NCBI GenBank assembly: GCA_930367205.1
Contig: OV884011.1
Span: 92,799,474 to 92,863,473 of the forward strand
DNA: 64,000 bases
Reading direction: 5' to 3'
From: Acanthosoma haemorrhoidale
Lineage: Eukaryota > Arthropoda > Insecta > Hemiptera > Acanthosomatidae
Each line of letters begins with the position of its first letter. The stretch's first letter is position 1. A model generated the notes under the pieces. The model was given only the letters and a program-made list of their open reading frames with translations, did no database searches and had not been told where the DNA came from. Shown here one piece after another: positions 49,701 to 59,465 of this stretch. Made by a program: the position numbers and the translations under genes.

Positions 49701-52700
49701 TAAGATTGTAATTGCCTAAAGTGTTACATGACAAGCACCAATTATTAAATGTTTTTTTAGTATCTAGAATACTCATGTTCCTACCAAGTCCACAATGCTT
49801 CGTCGGTTTTAGTTTTAGTTAATTCAGAAGTGTTAGTGGATGAGCATTACACTATCAGAACATGGTATTCATATTTTTTTATTCTCTTTGGTATTTTATT
49901 TTGTTCTTTTCAATTGCCCCTAATAAGTTAAAAGCAACTATTATGAAGCATTAAAACAATTATAATTTATAGAATTTGTCACTAGCAAATAACATACATT
50001 AGGAATGTAACTCGATAATTAAGTGACAATAACAATACTGCCCAAGGGCAATTGGGAAGCATGCAGCAGCAGGCTGAAGAAGCAACTTACTTTGGATCCT
50101 TGGTCAGTTTGTTCTGGTATTGGATCGGTTGCTGGAGAGCATTAAGGAAATCCAACTGCTTCTGGAGAAGAGATTTCAGGTTGGCCAACCACTCGGTCCG
50201 CTGCTCTGGGGTAAGAGGGAGGCAGACAAAGGAAGTTCCTGGTTTCTTAGGGTCTGTGGAACGAATGATGAAGGCCTCATTTGAGCTATCATCAATATTC
50301 TCATCAAGGCTCATTTTGTTCACCTGTTAAGTGTAAAACACACATGCCTTATAATTAAAATTTCCATATTTATAGAATATGTAATTTTTAGAAAATTAAT
50401 TTTATAACAATATTTGACTTTAAGATATAAATATATATCAGAAACCAAAATGCAAATATATATGCATTAAATACCTGTATTTGAGCCTTGTATATGTAAA
50501 TAGGGTTTGTGTATGTTGTTTTCTTTCCATGCGCTTCAGAGAAAATAATAGTTTGCTCAAAGAGGAAGACTACTAGCTCCTTTCCCTTGAAGTTTGCTGT
50601 AGTTGTACCTTCACAGCAGAGTAACGTTCCATGAAGGAGGAGTTTTCCCAGTGAGGTGATTTTGCCCTGAAAATTAAATAAATAGTTATTTAAAATGTAA
50701 TAGGAATATCACAATTAAAAAATATGAAGTAGGTAGATCAATGAATTATAGCTATGTAAAAAAAATATAACTGTAAGTTAAGAAAATGCTAGGCCCTTCC
50801 ACATTTATAAGAGACCATTAATTTTTAGTTTGTTCTTAACTTCAATTAGTACTATATGTTATAATTTAATGGCTAGCTGGAAGAATGCAGCATGTTAATT
50901 TCACCGAGTTTTCATGATGTTTGTTTTCACACAAGTGTTCTTCCACAACTAAAATGGTGGTTTTGTCATACTTCCGACTCTCCTGCACTTGAAAGGCTAT
51001 TAGGCTATTATTACTACAATTGTTTTGAGGGTATTATCTTGGTTTGACATAGGTATCTAACTTGTTATTCCAGGGGGAAAAAAATATCAAAATAATTGAC
51101 ATACCCCATTCTTCCAGCCACAGCCATTTAATTGTTATTAACAAATAAATATACTTAATCAACTACCCTAAATGATTTATTGCAGATCCATAGGCCAAAA
51201 AAATATTGATAGACTTAATTTTAAAATAAATAAAAATAAGAAAGAAATAATAACAAATAACCACATGAACTGGAGCAACATTACTTGTAAGGTTGAAGGG
51301 CAAATTTTAGTTGGTGCTGACCATTCATGATTTAAGTTGGAATATACAAGGGCATTATACTCCAAGTAAATAATCAGACAAAAAGAAAACAATACATAGA
51401 TAATATAAAATAATAATATGGTAGCCTTAGCAATTGATACTAAAGGCCACTAATGAAAATGATCAAATTCACTTCCACAACTTCACTTAGAAGTTCTATT
51501 ACCAGATCTAGAAACAAAACAACAGATGCCCAAGATGCCATAACCTTTTTAATATTATATTATTTTTCACCAATATACTCTTATTGGGAGCAGAAATGGA
51601 TATGGAGGGCTTTCCTAACAACAGTTAACCACTTCTAATAAATGAAGTAAAATAAATTCTCTGTCCATTTAGGAATCGATTCCATTCATATCATGAAGCA
51701 GTAAGGTAAACCTAACATTTTTTTAATAACACGTCATTGCAACAGCCATGATGTGTTTTGAGTCTTCAAGCGTACTGTTTAAGAACCATTAAATAGTACT
51801 TCTCACTGGATATGTAAAATAAATCAGTGATGGCAAGAAAGAAGTGGAGTCAATCAATAAGAAAAAAAAAAAAAAATATAATTATCATAAGCTTACATCA
51901 AAACCTTGAAGCTTTCCAACATCCATCATATCATTGGCTGATTTCACAACTAATTGTAGAACATTAATGTCTTGCTTCAAGGTCTCGGTTTCCTTTGTTA
52001 ATCCTGCTCTTTCTGTGTACATGCACACATTGTCCAGAAGGAGTTGATACTTCATAATCCTTTGAACAGGTTTTATGAGTAAGTCATTGAGCTGCAATTT
52101 GTGCCCCAACTTTTGCCTTAAATCCTGAAAAAACATATTTCTCAATGTAGACTTAACTGAAATTATAGTTTACAAGAATGTGAGTTCAATTATGAAAAAA
52201 AAACAAAAAAAAAACTTACCTCAAAATAGCTTTCAAAATCTGAGACAATGTACTCTGATTTGGGTTTGTTTTGGCAGTATATAACATACATAGACCTCAG
52301 CTTCTCTTCATACTTCTTAAAAAGATAGCCCAGCTCTTCTGGATGCTCTGAACACCTCTCAAGTGCTTTCAGAAATGAACTGAAAGTGAATAATATTTTT
52401 ATAAAAGTATTTAACATTACAGGACAATAATAATAAAATTAAGCTGTAAATACTACATATAATGTTAATAACATTAAACAAAGTCTTAACTACTGGAATT
52501 TTAAATGTATACACTCCTCATCAAAAGTAGTCGAATACCTAAACATTTACTCCTGGTTAAGATACTTTCCTACTATGTTAATTTTATCCATTGACATTGA
52601 ACAATAACATGAAAGTAAACAGGTTTCTAGAATTATACTAGGATCAGTAACTTGACTGTAAACATTGAAAATGTAATTTTATTTGATTGCTGTTTCCAGT

Positions 52701-55700
52701 TACTACCTGTTATTTATATTTTATTGTGATTGAATAGTCAACATGTTTTTTTTTTAATTAATTAGAAACAAAGTGAGAGTTCCGGTGGTCAAGAAAGAGT
52801 GTGGGTAGACAGAAAAGATTCCACCAATCATGTTTAGGGAAACATGTTACCATTGGTCAACTCTGTCGTTATTATTGCTTCTAGGAAGCCCCTGCGGAGG
52901 TGCTCTGACAGGTTTTTGAGATGTTAAAACAATATGTAATGCTGTGCATGACCTTTATTGGCATTTATCTCCAGGTTATGAAAGATAATTTTGTGGCCTG
53001 AAAAAAAACCTGATTTAATTAATAAACATTTGTGGAATATTCTTTATCTTCATTTTAGCCTTTTGTGTATTTATTTTTATTATAAATCATTCACTACGTT
53101 TTCAGTGTTATGTATTCCTATGCTTACATTGCACGCATTTGGAAGCATATATGTAATTTATATTTGCTGCAATACTTTTGACTAGGAATGTATATTAAAA
53201 TTCATAAAGAAAGCAATTAACTAATTATAAAAGTAAATTGGTATATTTCTATTATTAAAATAATCTACAAGAATTATGAATTAAGTACATTGTATATACA
53301 AATACTTACTCTCGATGCCACTCATAGATATTCTTAAGGTTTCCAAAGACCATCGTGGCTCTGCCACTTCTCAATTCTTCAGGCATAGGCACAGAGCATT
53401 CAGCATCCTTCATCAGCTCCATATATCTGAAATTTATATTTAAATATGTACTCGAGGGTAATTAAATTACAAAATATATTATATCATGTTCTACATTTTG
53501 AACTCAACAGATGTAATATAAAGTAAAAAAAATGACACAACTGACCCATCAACAACAAGACTTAGATCACTGACGTAAGCCCTCTCAGAGGTTATCAACT
53601 CATCGATGACATATTTCCTCTTATGGAGGGGGGACTCTCCTTTCTCAGTTGGAGGTGGTGGTGGTGGTGGAGGTGGCGATTTCACGGGTGTTGCATGTGA
53701 TGTCTTCTCAGAGTGTTGTTCCTTTAAAAATATAAATAAAATATACAGACAGCAATCAACACATAATTAAATTATCAACCATGGTAATAAATACAAAAAA
53801 TATAAAAAATTCACACACATGCTTCTATCAATAAAGACACATTAAATTAGTAATTCAAGTCATGTTATAAAGAAACGATTTGTATATCAAACTTAAATGC
53901 AAATTAAACATATAAATATAAACCCAGGTTCTCATATGGTGTACTGGTTAGCATAACTGCTTCATGATATGAAGGCCTTGGGTTCAAATCCAATGATGAA
54001 AAGTGGATTTATTTCATTTCCATAAATAGAAGTAGATGGCTCCTGATAAGATTTATGAGCTCTAAATAATACTTAAAGGCATAAATATTTAATTAAACAA
54101 ACAAAAACCCTAAAAAAAGGCTTTAAACAATCAAATACACCTATTCTAGATATGTTAGGTATTTTTTTTATATCATCTCTTTGTTCAAGATTAAATTCTG
54201 AATGATTTCTCAGATGAGGTTATGATACTTATTGAATCAGAGAGTATTACATGTTAGTGTTCCAAACTTACATGAATATAATAATGCTAGTTTTGTAGTT
54301 TTATAGCTCTTTTCAGATCCTTTCCACAAGAAGAGTCTTAAATTGACCTATAAGAATATTTGGCCCATCATGGGCTGTTCTGGTTTCAATTATGATTTGA
54401 AACAATTATAATAATAATGCATCTGAGAATCCACAACCCAGTATGAGTCCTAGTAAACCAGTGTAATCGACGGAAAAATAATGCAAATAATTATAATTAG
54501 GCTTATTACTTTTTGAATTTGAAGCTTTGGAAAAATAAGTTTTATTATTGTTTCATTACATAAACCTTAATGATGGAAGAATAACAAAGTCTTTTTCTGG
54601 AGGTATTCCACATTTATCAAATTAACACTTCAAATTCACTGTTATATTAATGCAGTTAATGTATTTTACAGTTATTTTCTAATTGATTAGATTAAAGACA
54701 AATTTAAAATAAAATAAAATTTATAAAAACGGAGATTGTAATATAATAAAACAAAATAAAAAAAGTCAATATTATAATGCCTTGGAAAAATCAATCACAA
54801 CTACAAAACCAAAGCTCAAGTGACATGCATTACAAATATGTGCAATGTTACAATAATAATAATTACACACAAACTAATTAATTGATATGATATTATCAAA
54901 GCTGAAAGAACAAAAAAAATTAAGTAAAAAAATAAAAACAAAAAGTGAAAAATCAAATAAGGCAAAATTAAACCGAAATATAATATTCAAAATGTGCTGA
55001 TAAAAATAAATAAAACAAACAAATTGAAAACATGCTCTTTGAAGCAGATTATGTGAGCAATGCTATTCACCATTCTCTCTTTGACGATTTGCTCAATCTC
55101 GGCTAGGTCAGCGGAAGTGGCTCCCTCTAATGAGAGAGTTGACGACTGAAACAAAATACTCTGCCTTCAGCCAACACTCAACTAATGTCGTATAGACAGT
55201 TGTATCAGAACTAACACTAGTGAAGCTACAGTTTATCTATTTAACTGATCTTCATAGCGAGTAATGCAAACTAACATGGGATAAGTTTCTTGAAAGATGG
55301 ATCAAGGAAGTTGTAAATATTCAAGTTGCTAAAAACAAAACTTTAAAATGTCTTAATAAAATATCAAGCTTTGTAAGAAAGGCTACCAGTAATATTTTCA
55401 TTTTATAGTATTTTTTTTTTTAGTTTGGTAGACAAAGAGAGATAAATAATTAATTAATTCGTCAAATGAAAATGTAACCAATTTACCCTTTGGGTTTGAG
55501 CATCGTCGGAAGAGGGAACAAGCAAAGGTTCAGAAATAGGTTTCATTGGTGGTGGTAATTCTAACACTTCTTCGTCTGCTTCGTCACCATTCTGTCCTGA
55601 TGTGTCCTCACTGGGTTTGCTTTCACTTGTTGGTGACTGCAATATAAAAATTACTATTATAAAAACGATAAATTTAATCACTAACAAAATTAATTCTGTT

Positions 55701-58122
55701 TACTAATTATCCAGTGAGTCAAAGTAAGTATTCGGAAAAATAAATAGATTTAATATGCTATACCAACATAAATGAAAGGAAAAAACATAAATTTTCAGCA
55801 TTTTAAAACATATACAAAATTAGTAATAATCTTAAAGTCATAAATATAAACATATCAGTTAAAAAATGTTTGAATGAATCAAAGACGAGCAACAAATTTA
55901 CTTTAAACAAACAATGAGCAGGAATTCTAAAGATGAAATCAGTCAGTCCTAATATAGGGTCCAGTGCCCTTGAACTAGATATTACCCTGAGAATAAACAG
56001 TTTTGTCTGCTGTGGAATTTTGTTTATTTATAGAATGAGAGAGAGCACTTTTCACTCCAATAGACAGTTTAATAGGCAAAAATTAGGACTTTACGTAACT
56101 CCCTATCACATACAATTTTAATTTAAAGGAGGGATAAAAAAATCTTTACGAGCAGGACTAAGTGAATTTTTTCAATATTTTACACTTTACTCGCATATTC
56201 CTGGTTTAAATTTGATGTGGACAAAATCATGAATAAGAGTTTTTACAATAGACATGTGTGGTAAAGAAAATACAAACTTTAACTATAATCATTGCACCTA
56301 TACAACCAGTGTTTAACCTATACTCTATTGAAATCATCAACTTATCATACTCTAACAATAGTAACCAAAAATAAAAATTGTTAAATTTTTGAAACTATTC
56401 TGAACTTACCTTAAACCTCTTATCAGAGGGAGTTTTCTTAAGAGGTGGTTTTTCTGGGGTTTGGTTCTTTTCAACTTTGGTTGTGCTGAGTTTTCTTAGT
56501 GGAGGAGGAAGCCACTTCCTTCTAACATAAATTAAAATCATTATCACAAAAGTTCTACCCTAAGACCTACTGGGCAAAAAGAAAGTTCATAAAAAATAAA
56601 TAGTACAATGCATTTGGTCTAATAATAGGGAGGAAGTTAGATTAAGAATGAGTCCTTACTATCTAATATTTGTGCTTAAATTATTTATTTTTTGAAAAAG
56701 TGATAGTCGACTACCCCTTAAAATTGGGTTTGGCTGCCACCCTCACCAACTATCTGACCCACACATAAAGTCACATGATCATTATATTTTATTTGGGATA
56801 TGTACGATTACAAAAAGAATTTCTGGCCAATTCAGAACTTTTTTTTTGAGATTATAAGGTGGATATTTTTTTAGCAATGGAAATACTTCCCAGAGCTCAA
56901 GGTTGTTGAAGAAGAGTAAAAAACTGGATATAGTCAACATATCCATACATACTACATATAAGCCTTAAGGGAGAGGCTCTACTACCTTGTACTGGGTGGG
57001 GCAACTGTCTTTCATCTGTCAGTATCTTTCAGAATTACAGTCATAAAAATTATTAAAGAATTGTTTATAGTGGAGAATGGAAAATTAGTCTAAAACCCTA
57101 TGTGAATTGTTTTAAGTGAGAGGTGCTATTATCTCAGAAGATATGATTAGAAGTTATGATTTTTTCCCCCTTTGTTTAAGAACCCATTAAACACGGAACA
57201 AGAATTTTAAAGATATTGCACAAAAAAAAAAGTCATGAGATTCAGCAATATAAATTTGATAGAAAATGTTGTTACACCTGATATCAATAGATTTGTTTGT
57301 AGAGTTCAACAAACAAAATAAACACTGAGCTATACAACAATCATTTAACAAGTTTTAAAGAAACATTCCAATGTCAGGTTTATTTATTCATTTCCTAATT
57401 CTTGATTTAATAAAAAAAAAAATAAATAAAATTTCCCCTAAGGGCATGTCCACCACAAGGGTCATTGACGCCCCACAAAAAATGTTTATGTTATGAACAA
57501 AAATGCCAAGGTTACAGTTCCTTGGGTCAATTTTAAAGAATACAAATTTATAAAGGTGTCAGTTGTGATGATTTTGAAAAAAAACTTTTCTTTATTCATC
57601 TCATCTTATTGGAAATATAAGATTTATTGCATATATAAACAAAATGAGTTCAATATACATTCACGCTATTATAATGTTGAAATGTATTAATTTCTTGTAT
57701 CCACAAAAAAAAATGTTATCTTAATTCCAACCTTGAAATATTCTGACATTTGATTAATACAAATACTTAAATAGGCATTAAAAGAGTTTCAGCATTCGGC
57801 AATTTGATAGCTTGGCTTATGATTATTAATTATATAATAGTTCACTATTAAATGAACTGGTGAGAATAAAATCCATTTATATATATTTCAAACATCCCTA
57901 ATGTAATCTAATTTTAGAATGATTCTTTTTTATAATGTTGCTATGTGTTTAGAACAAACTTTGCAAAAACTGTTAGCACTTTCAGATATCTCACCAAATA
58001 TTCACTGCATCTTTGTTAAATTAATTTTGTAAATATTAATATGAGAAATACTTGCCCCATAAAAACTCGTCTTTTGTTCACAGGGGAATTGGTAGTCGCA
58101 ACTCCTTCACTGGGCCCTGGAT
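37689..58122 (-). CDS. trio: Trio/Kalirin-type RhoGEF with C-terminal kinase, 3' end of gene (17 exons)
   Basis: Joined exons (high to low): 58122-58056, 56521-56410, 55636-55487, 55145-55071, 53721-53546, 53426-53310, 52379-52220, 52124-51897, 50666-50475, 50323-50091, 43949-43772, 41559-41352, 41086-40870, 40459-40324, 38686-38526, 38405-38210, 37769-37689. All phases agree, giving 894 open codons and a TAA. Domains in order: Ser/Pro linker, nine-proline run, DH2, PH2, linker, kinase, short tail. In the Trio family the second DH-PH unit loads GTP on Rho at the membrane to control axon guidance and cytoskeleton; that role is known for the family and inferred here. Drosophila Trio stops after PH2, whereas vertebrate Trio/Kalirin carry Ig and kinase modules. 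I saw no Ig or second SH3 exon here. The N-terminal Sec14, spectrin and DH1-PH1 parts are outside the window. Orthology to trio is confident; exact isoforms are inferred. Confidence 0.9.
38210..38405 (-). CDS. trio: Trio kinase exon: C-lobe
   Basis: Begins after TTTTTCAG with [13 protein letters not shown], a stretch shared with Trio/Kalirin kinases, and runs through [19 protein letters not shown]. The donor CAG|GTACAT lies six codons before an in-frame TAA at 38192. Read-through would end VHKQL, but splicing leads to the conserved tail exon. Confidence 0.85.
38526..38686 (-). CDS. trio: Trio kinase exon: PEN, DFG and F-helix
   Basis: Begins PENVLVEN after TTTTTCTAG. Contains LIDFGPSE (DFG motif), a very short activation segment to GSPE, and [12 protein letters not shown] (F-helix Asp). 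It ends CTTAG|GCAAGT; no GT donor fits, and only this GC donor gives the frame and residues expected of the family ([13 protein letters not shown]). Confidence 0.88.
38770..39095. repeat. Dispersed intronic repeat, copy 1
   Basis: Shares an approximate 130-bp stretch (GGCACTGAGGTGTTAGTA..., TTGG/CTGGATTC.CTACTTC) with 39895-40150 in the neighbouring intron. A degenerate B-box-like GATTGGAATCC near 39013 suggests a SINE, but the class is uncertain. Confidence 0.35.
39240..39890 (+). pseudogene. Decayed mariner transposase in trio intron
   Basis: Plus-strand fragments in several frames match a mariner transposase in order: NETWISQYW (normally DETW), [27 protein letters not shown] with the second catalytic Asp, then a C-terminal [11 protein letters not shown] stretch. 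Stops and a T-rich insertion near 39445 interrupt it, and the first catalytic Asp is replaced by Asn. Inactive relic, opposite in orientation to trio. Confidence 0.72.
39895..40150. repeat. Dispersed intronic repeat, copy 2
   Basis: Diverged partner of 38770-39095, directly after the mariner relic. Both copies end with a similar ...GCAGGC/GCAGGAG tail following a TAAGCTG/TCAGCTAGC region. Confidence 0.3.
40324..40459 (-). CDS. trio: Trio kinase exon: hinge to catalytic loop
   Basis: Between ATATCTTAG and AAAG|GTACCT. Encodes the hinge and helices D-E ending VHGDIK at the exon border. The usual HRD (HLD in vertebrate Trio) reads HGD, but the catalytic Asp is kept and Pro-Glu-Asn follows in the next exon. 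Confidence 0.88.
40870..41086 (-). CDS. trio: Trio kinase exon: glycine loop and VALK lysine
   Basis: Between AAATGCAG and AAG|GTAATT (phase 1 in, phase 2 out). Encodes [11 protein letters not shown], which fits the GxGxxxxV nucleotide loop, and [12 protein letters not shown] with the ATP-anchoring Lys, followed by the C-helix with NEYRKLSGL. Confidence 0.88.
41352..41559 (-). CDS. trio: Trio exon: pre-kinase linker and first kinase strand
   Basis: Ends ATTG|GTGAGT in phase 1. Encodes [20 protein letters not shown], a Ser-rich stretch, then [11 protein letters not shown], the first strand of the kinase N-lobe. The acceptor (TGACTGTTTGAG) is weak, and an alternative AG six bases further in would also keep the frame. 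Confidence 0.78.
41795..41960 (+). repeat. Possible tRNA-derived SINE
   Basis: GGGGCTCTGTAGTTGTGCTA followed by GGGTTCAATCACTCCCC resembles degenerate A and B boxes. The body has a direct echo (GGTGCTATGGGTTC and CAGTGCTATGGGTG). Weak support. Confidence 0.3.
43772..43949 (-). CDS. trio: Trio exon: linker between PH2 and kinase
   Basis: Between AAATGCAG and TCG|GTAAGT. Encodes 59 residues rich in Ser, Arg and His ([12 protein letters not shown]..., [20 protein letters not shown]). It is GC-richer than its surroundings. Its single 5' base completes the codon left by the PH2 exon, so the two can be joined without an Ig exon. Function unknown; probably a regulatory linker. Confidence 0.75.
43950..50090 (-). 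other. Long trio intron between PH2 and kinase linker
   Basis: About 6.1 kb of AT-rich DNA. Vertebrate Trio and Kalirin encode SH3/Ig modules at this place; scanning the minus strand I found no Ig- or SH3-like exon, but short or divergent exons could be missed. The 3' UTR of a kinase-less isoform would lie at its start (below 50090). It contains one 72-codon open frame (47205-47423) and TTA/TA microsatellites near 45541, 47865 and 49148. Confidence 0.5.
47205..47423 (-). other. Unrecognised 72-codon open frame in trio intron
   Basis: Open from 47423 to TAA at 47205, with an internal ATG giving about 55 residues. The peptide starts hydrophobic ([15 protein letters not shown]) and then is polar with three Cys. 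CAAG|GTCAGC inside could act as a donor, but the phase does not join the neighbouring trio exons. It may be a transposon remnant or chance. Confidence 0.2.
50091..50323 (-). CDS. trio: Trio exon: PH2 domain, second half
   Basis: Begins VNKMSLDE after TTAACAG. The C-terminal PH helix carries the conserved Trp in [20 protein letters not shown]. The exon ends CCAAA|GTAAGT in phase 2. If the intron is not removed, translation stops at once (CCA AAG TAA), so the same bases serve as donor and as an alternative stop giving a kinase-less product. Spliced directly to 43949, the frame continues. Confidence 0.93.
50475..50666 (-). CDS. trio: Trio exon: PH2 domain, first half
   Basis: Between TTTTCAG and CAG|GTATTT, 64 codons. 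Encodes [17 protein letters not shown]... and [16 protein letters not shown], the first beta strands of the second PH domain, which pairs with DH2 in membrane and GTPase binding. Confidence 0.92.
51897..52124 (-). CDS. trio: Trio exon: DH2 conserved region 3 and PH linker
   Basis: Between TTTTTTCAG and GAT|GTAAGC, 76 codons, phase 0. Encodes [20 protein letters not shown], the signature third conserved region of DH domains that contacts the GTPase switch regions, then the long last helix leading to the PH domain. Confidence 0.95.
52220..52379 (-). CDS. trio: Trio exon: DH2 core
   Basis: Between CACTTTCAG and GAG|GTAAGT. Encodes [20 protein letters not shown] and then [15 protein letters not shown], the middle DH helices including the Tyr-Cys-Asn/Gln-Lys-Pro motif common to Trio-family GEFs. 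Confidence 0.92.
52510..53192. mobile_element. Tc1/mariner-like MITE in trio intron
   Basis: Imperfect terminal inverted repeats: TACACTCCTCATCAAAAGTA at the left and, reading inward from the right, TACATTCCTAGTCAAAAGTA. Each is flanked by TA, the Tc1/mariner target. The 683-bp interior shows no recognisable transposase, so a non-autonomous or decayed copy. Confidence 0.65.
53310..53426 (-). CDS. trio: Trio exon: DH2 helices
   Basis: Between AATTTCAG and GA|GTAAGT. It encodes [10 protein letters not shown]... and [14 protein letters not shown], typical of the DH2 domain of Trio/Kalirin. It is too short to appear as a long ORF and was found by phase and splice-site matching. Confidence 0.9.
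53546..53721 (-). CDS. trio: Trio exon: poly-proline run and start of DH2
   Basis: Starts after TTTTTAAAG and ends GG|GTCAGT (phase 2). It encodes nine consecutive prolines, then [20 protein letters not shown], which is conserved region 1 of a RhoGEF (DH) domain. The in-frame read-through past the donor quickly becomes hydrophobic non-Trio sequence. Confidence 0.9.
53935..54110 (+). repeat. tRNA-derived SINE-like repeat
   Basis: Contains an A-box-like TGGTGTACTGGTTAGCAT and, about 35 bases later, a B-box-like GGTTCAAATCC, followed by a non-tRNA body. It lacks a full cloverleaf, so it is better read as a SINE head than a functional tRNA. Confidence 0.45.
55071..55145 (-). CDS. trio: Trio exon: 25-codon linker cassette
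   Basis: A 75-bp exon, phase 0 on both sides, between TTTCAG and ATG|GTGAAT. It encodes 25 residues containing an amphipathic stretch [14 protein letters not shown]. Its symmetric phase makes it a candidate alternatively spliced cassette; this is inference. Confidence 0.75.
55487..55636 (-). CDS. trio: Trio exon: acidic Ser/Pro linker
   Basis: Exactly 50 codons between TATATTGCAG and AGG|GTAAAT, phase 0 at both ends, so it could be skipped without a frameshift. The residues are acidic and Ser/Pro-rich (for example [11 protein letters not shown]), suggesting a disordered linker before DH2. No domain is recognised. Confidence 0.8.
56410..56521 (-). CDS. trio: Trio exon: [10 protein letters not shown] linker
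   Basis: Acceptor TTATGTTAG and donor AAG|GTAAGT bound a 112-bp exon of basic, proline-rich linker beginning [12 protein letters not shown]. It lies between the SH3 region and DH2, where Trio proteins carry a flexible basic linker. It starts with one base of a split codon and ends in phase 0. Confidence 0.8.
58056..58122 (-). CDS. trio: Trio exon 1 of visible chain (linker after first SH3 region)
   Basis: A polypyrimidine tract and CAG precede the exon, which encodes a short Ser/Pro segment ending KRRVFMG. It enters with two bases of a split codon, so an upstream phase-1 exon is required and is not in the window. Its phase fits the next exon only if the donor is GG|GCAAGT, a GC donor. The GT three bases downstream (CAA|GTATTT) would leave the next exon out of frame. 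Confidence 0.7.
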
Positions 58123-59460
58123 CTGGAAAAAAGCCATACAATTACAAATGTTAAAAAGCAGTAATTAATCTTATCTCAATTTAAATACTTCTTTCAAACA
58201 AAGTTTATCTTAGGCACAGGCGGTACACTTAAAACCAATTTAAAGCTCGATAAAAAAAAGAAAAACAAACAAACGGTGTGCGATAGATCAAACAAATCCG
58301 ATTAATACAAACACCAATCAAAACACATACAGCTTACATTTAACAGAAGAATGCCAAAAACAAACTTTAAAAAAAAAACCCACTGTAAAATCGCTATTTA
58401 AGAATGTTTAGAGAATCCTTTATAATGGAGAATGGAAACGAATCTAAATACCTATGCGCGAAATGTAGCAACAAATTCTACCCTGACTGGTTTTAAACAT
58501 TTTTATTACATTAACAATTTCATCTATTAGATTAATCTCTAATTAGATCGCTGATTAAGGTTTCCCATTCAATAGGAGTAATATTTTGAATCTTCAACAA
58601 TGTATTACACTTTATGCTACAACAATTTTTTTCAAATAATAGATTATTAGTGGTGATTCTTAAACTATCGATTTAAGAATTAAAAAATAATAAAATTATA
58701 ATCTTTTGTTATTCTTTGGTACATTCATTTGCTTTGTTACTTCCACAAAACATTTAAAAACTTTGGCGTTATGAAGGATGCAGGGCCTAGTAACAGTCTT
58801 GATTACATTTTACAGCTTTCAAGATTAGTCTCGTTTAAGATAAATTAAGTAACTGAATACAGTTGCCAGAATATTAGCGGTAGAATGGGGTACAGTACAT
58901 AATTACCTCATAATGAAGGTTAGTACCAAAACTACCAGTTTTGCAATAAGATTAACAGAAGTAATTTAGTTGTTATTAGTGTATTACTTTAAGGAAATGG
59001 AACAAATTAGAATTCAATATTTTGAATCTTCTATGACAATTTCTGAAAAATTAATTTTATACCAGATCTCTTTTAAAGATTTATGTAGTATGTAGTGAAT
59101 AAGTAATTTTTAGATGTAAGAGAGCTATGATTTTTTTTATATATCTTCGTTTAAATTGTTAATTATCAGCATAAGCTGTCTTAAGCAGTGTTCACATTAG
59201 CGCAAATGAGCTAGATGTAAATCGGCTAAAGATAATTGACCGTAGTTTCGTTCCTGTTAAACTTTTCAAGTCTATTTATTCTTTTCAAGGATTTTAGGTA
59301 TTCCTTTCCTTCAAGAAAAAATTAAACGGTTTGGTGTTTTTGAAAACTTGACGGTTAGGAACAAGCATTTGCGCCTCTGGTCTGGGCGTCTGTTTACTCT
59401 AGCGTACTTTCGTCTAGTACGACTATGAAGCGTGTTCTTGCTCAACCATGCTGGTTTAAA
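58123..59460 (-). other. AT-rich trio intron, no features seen
   Basis: Upstream of the first visible trio exon. The TATAGTGGAGAATGGAAA-like string at 58420-58460 recurs near 57068-57110, so a short dispersed repeat is present. No exon recognised. Confidence 0.4.
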
Positions 59461-59465
59461 CACCA

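Noticed and set aside
53935..54010. Functional tRNA gene
   Set aside because: A- and B-box-like motifs are present but no cloverleaf or acceptor stem can be folded by eye; more like a SINE.
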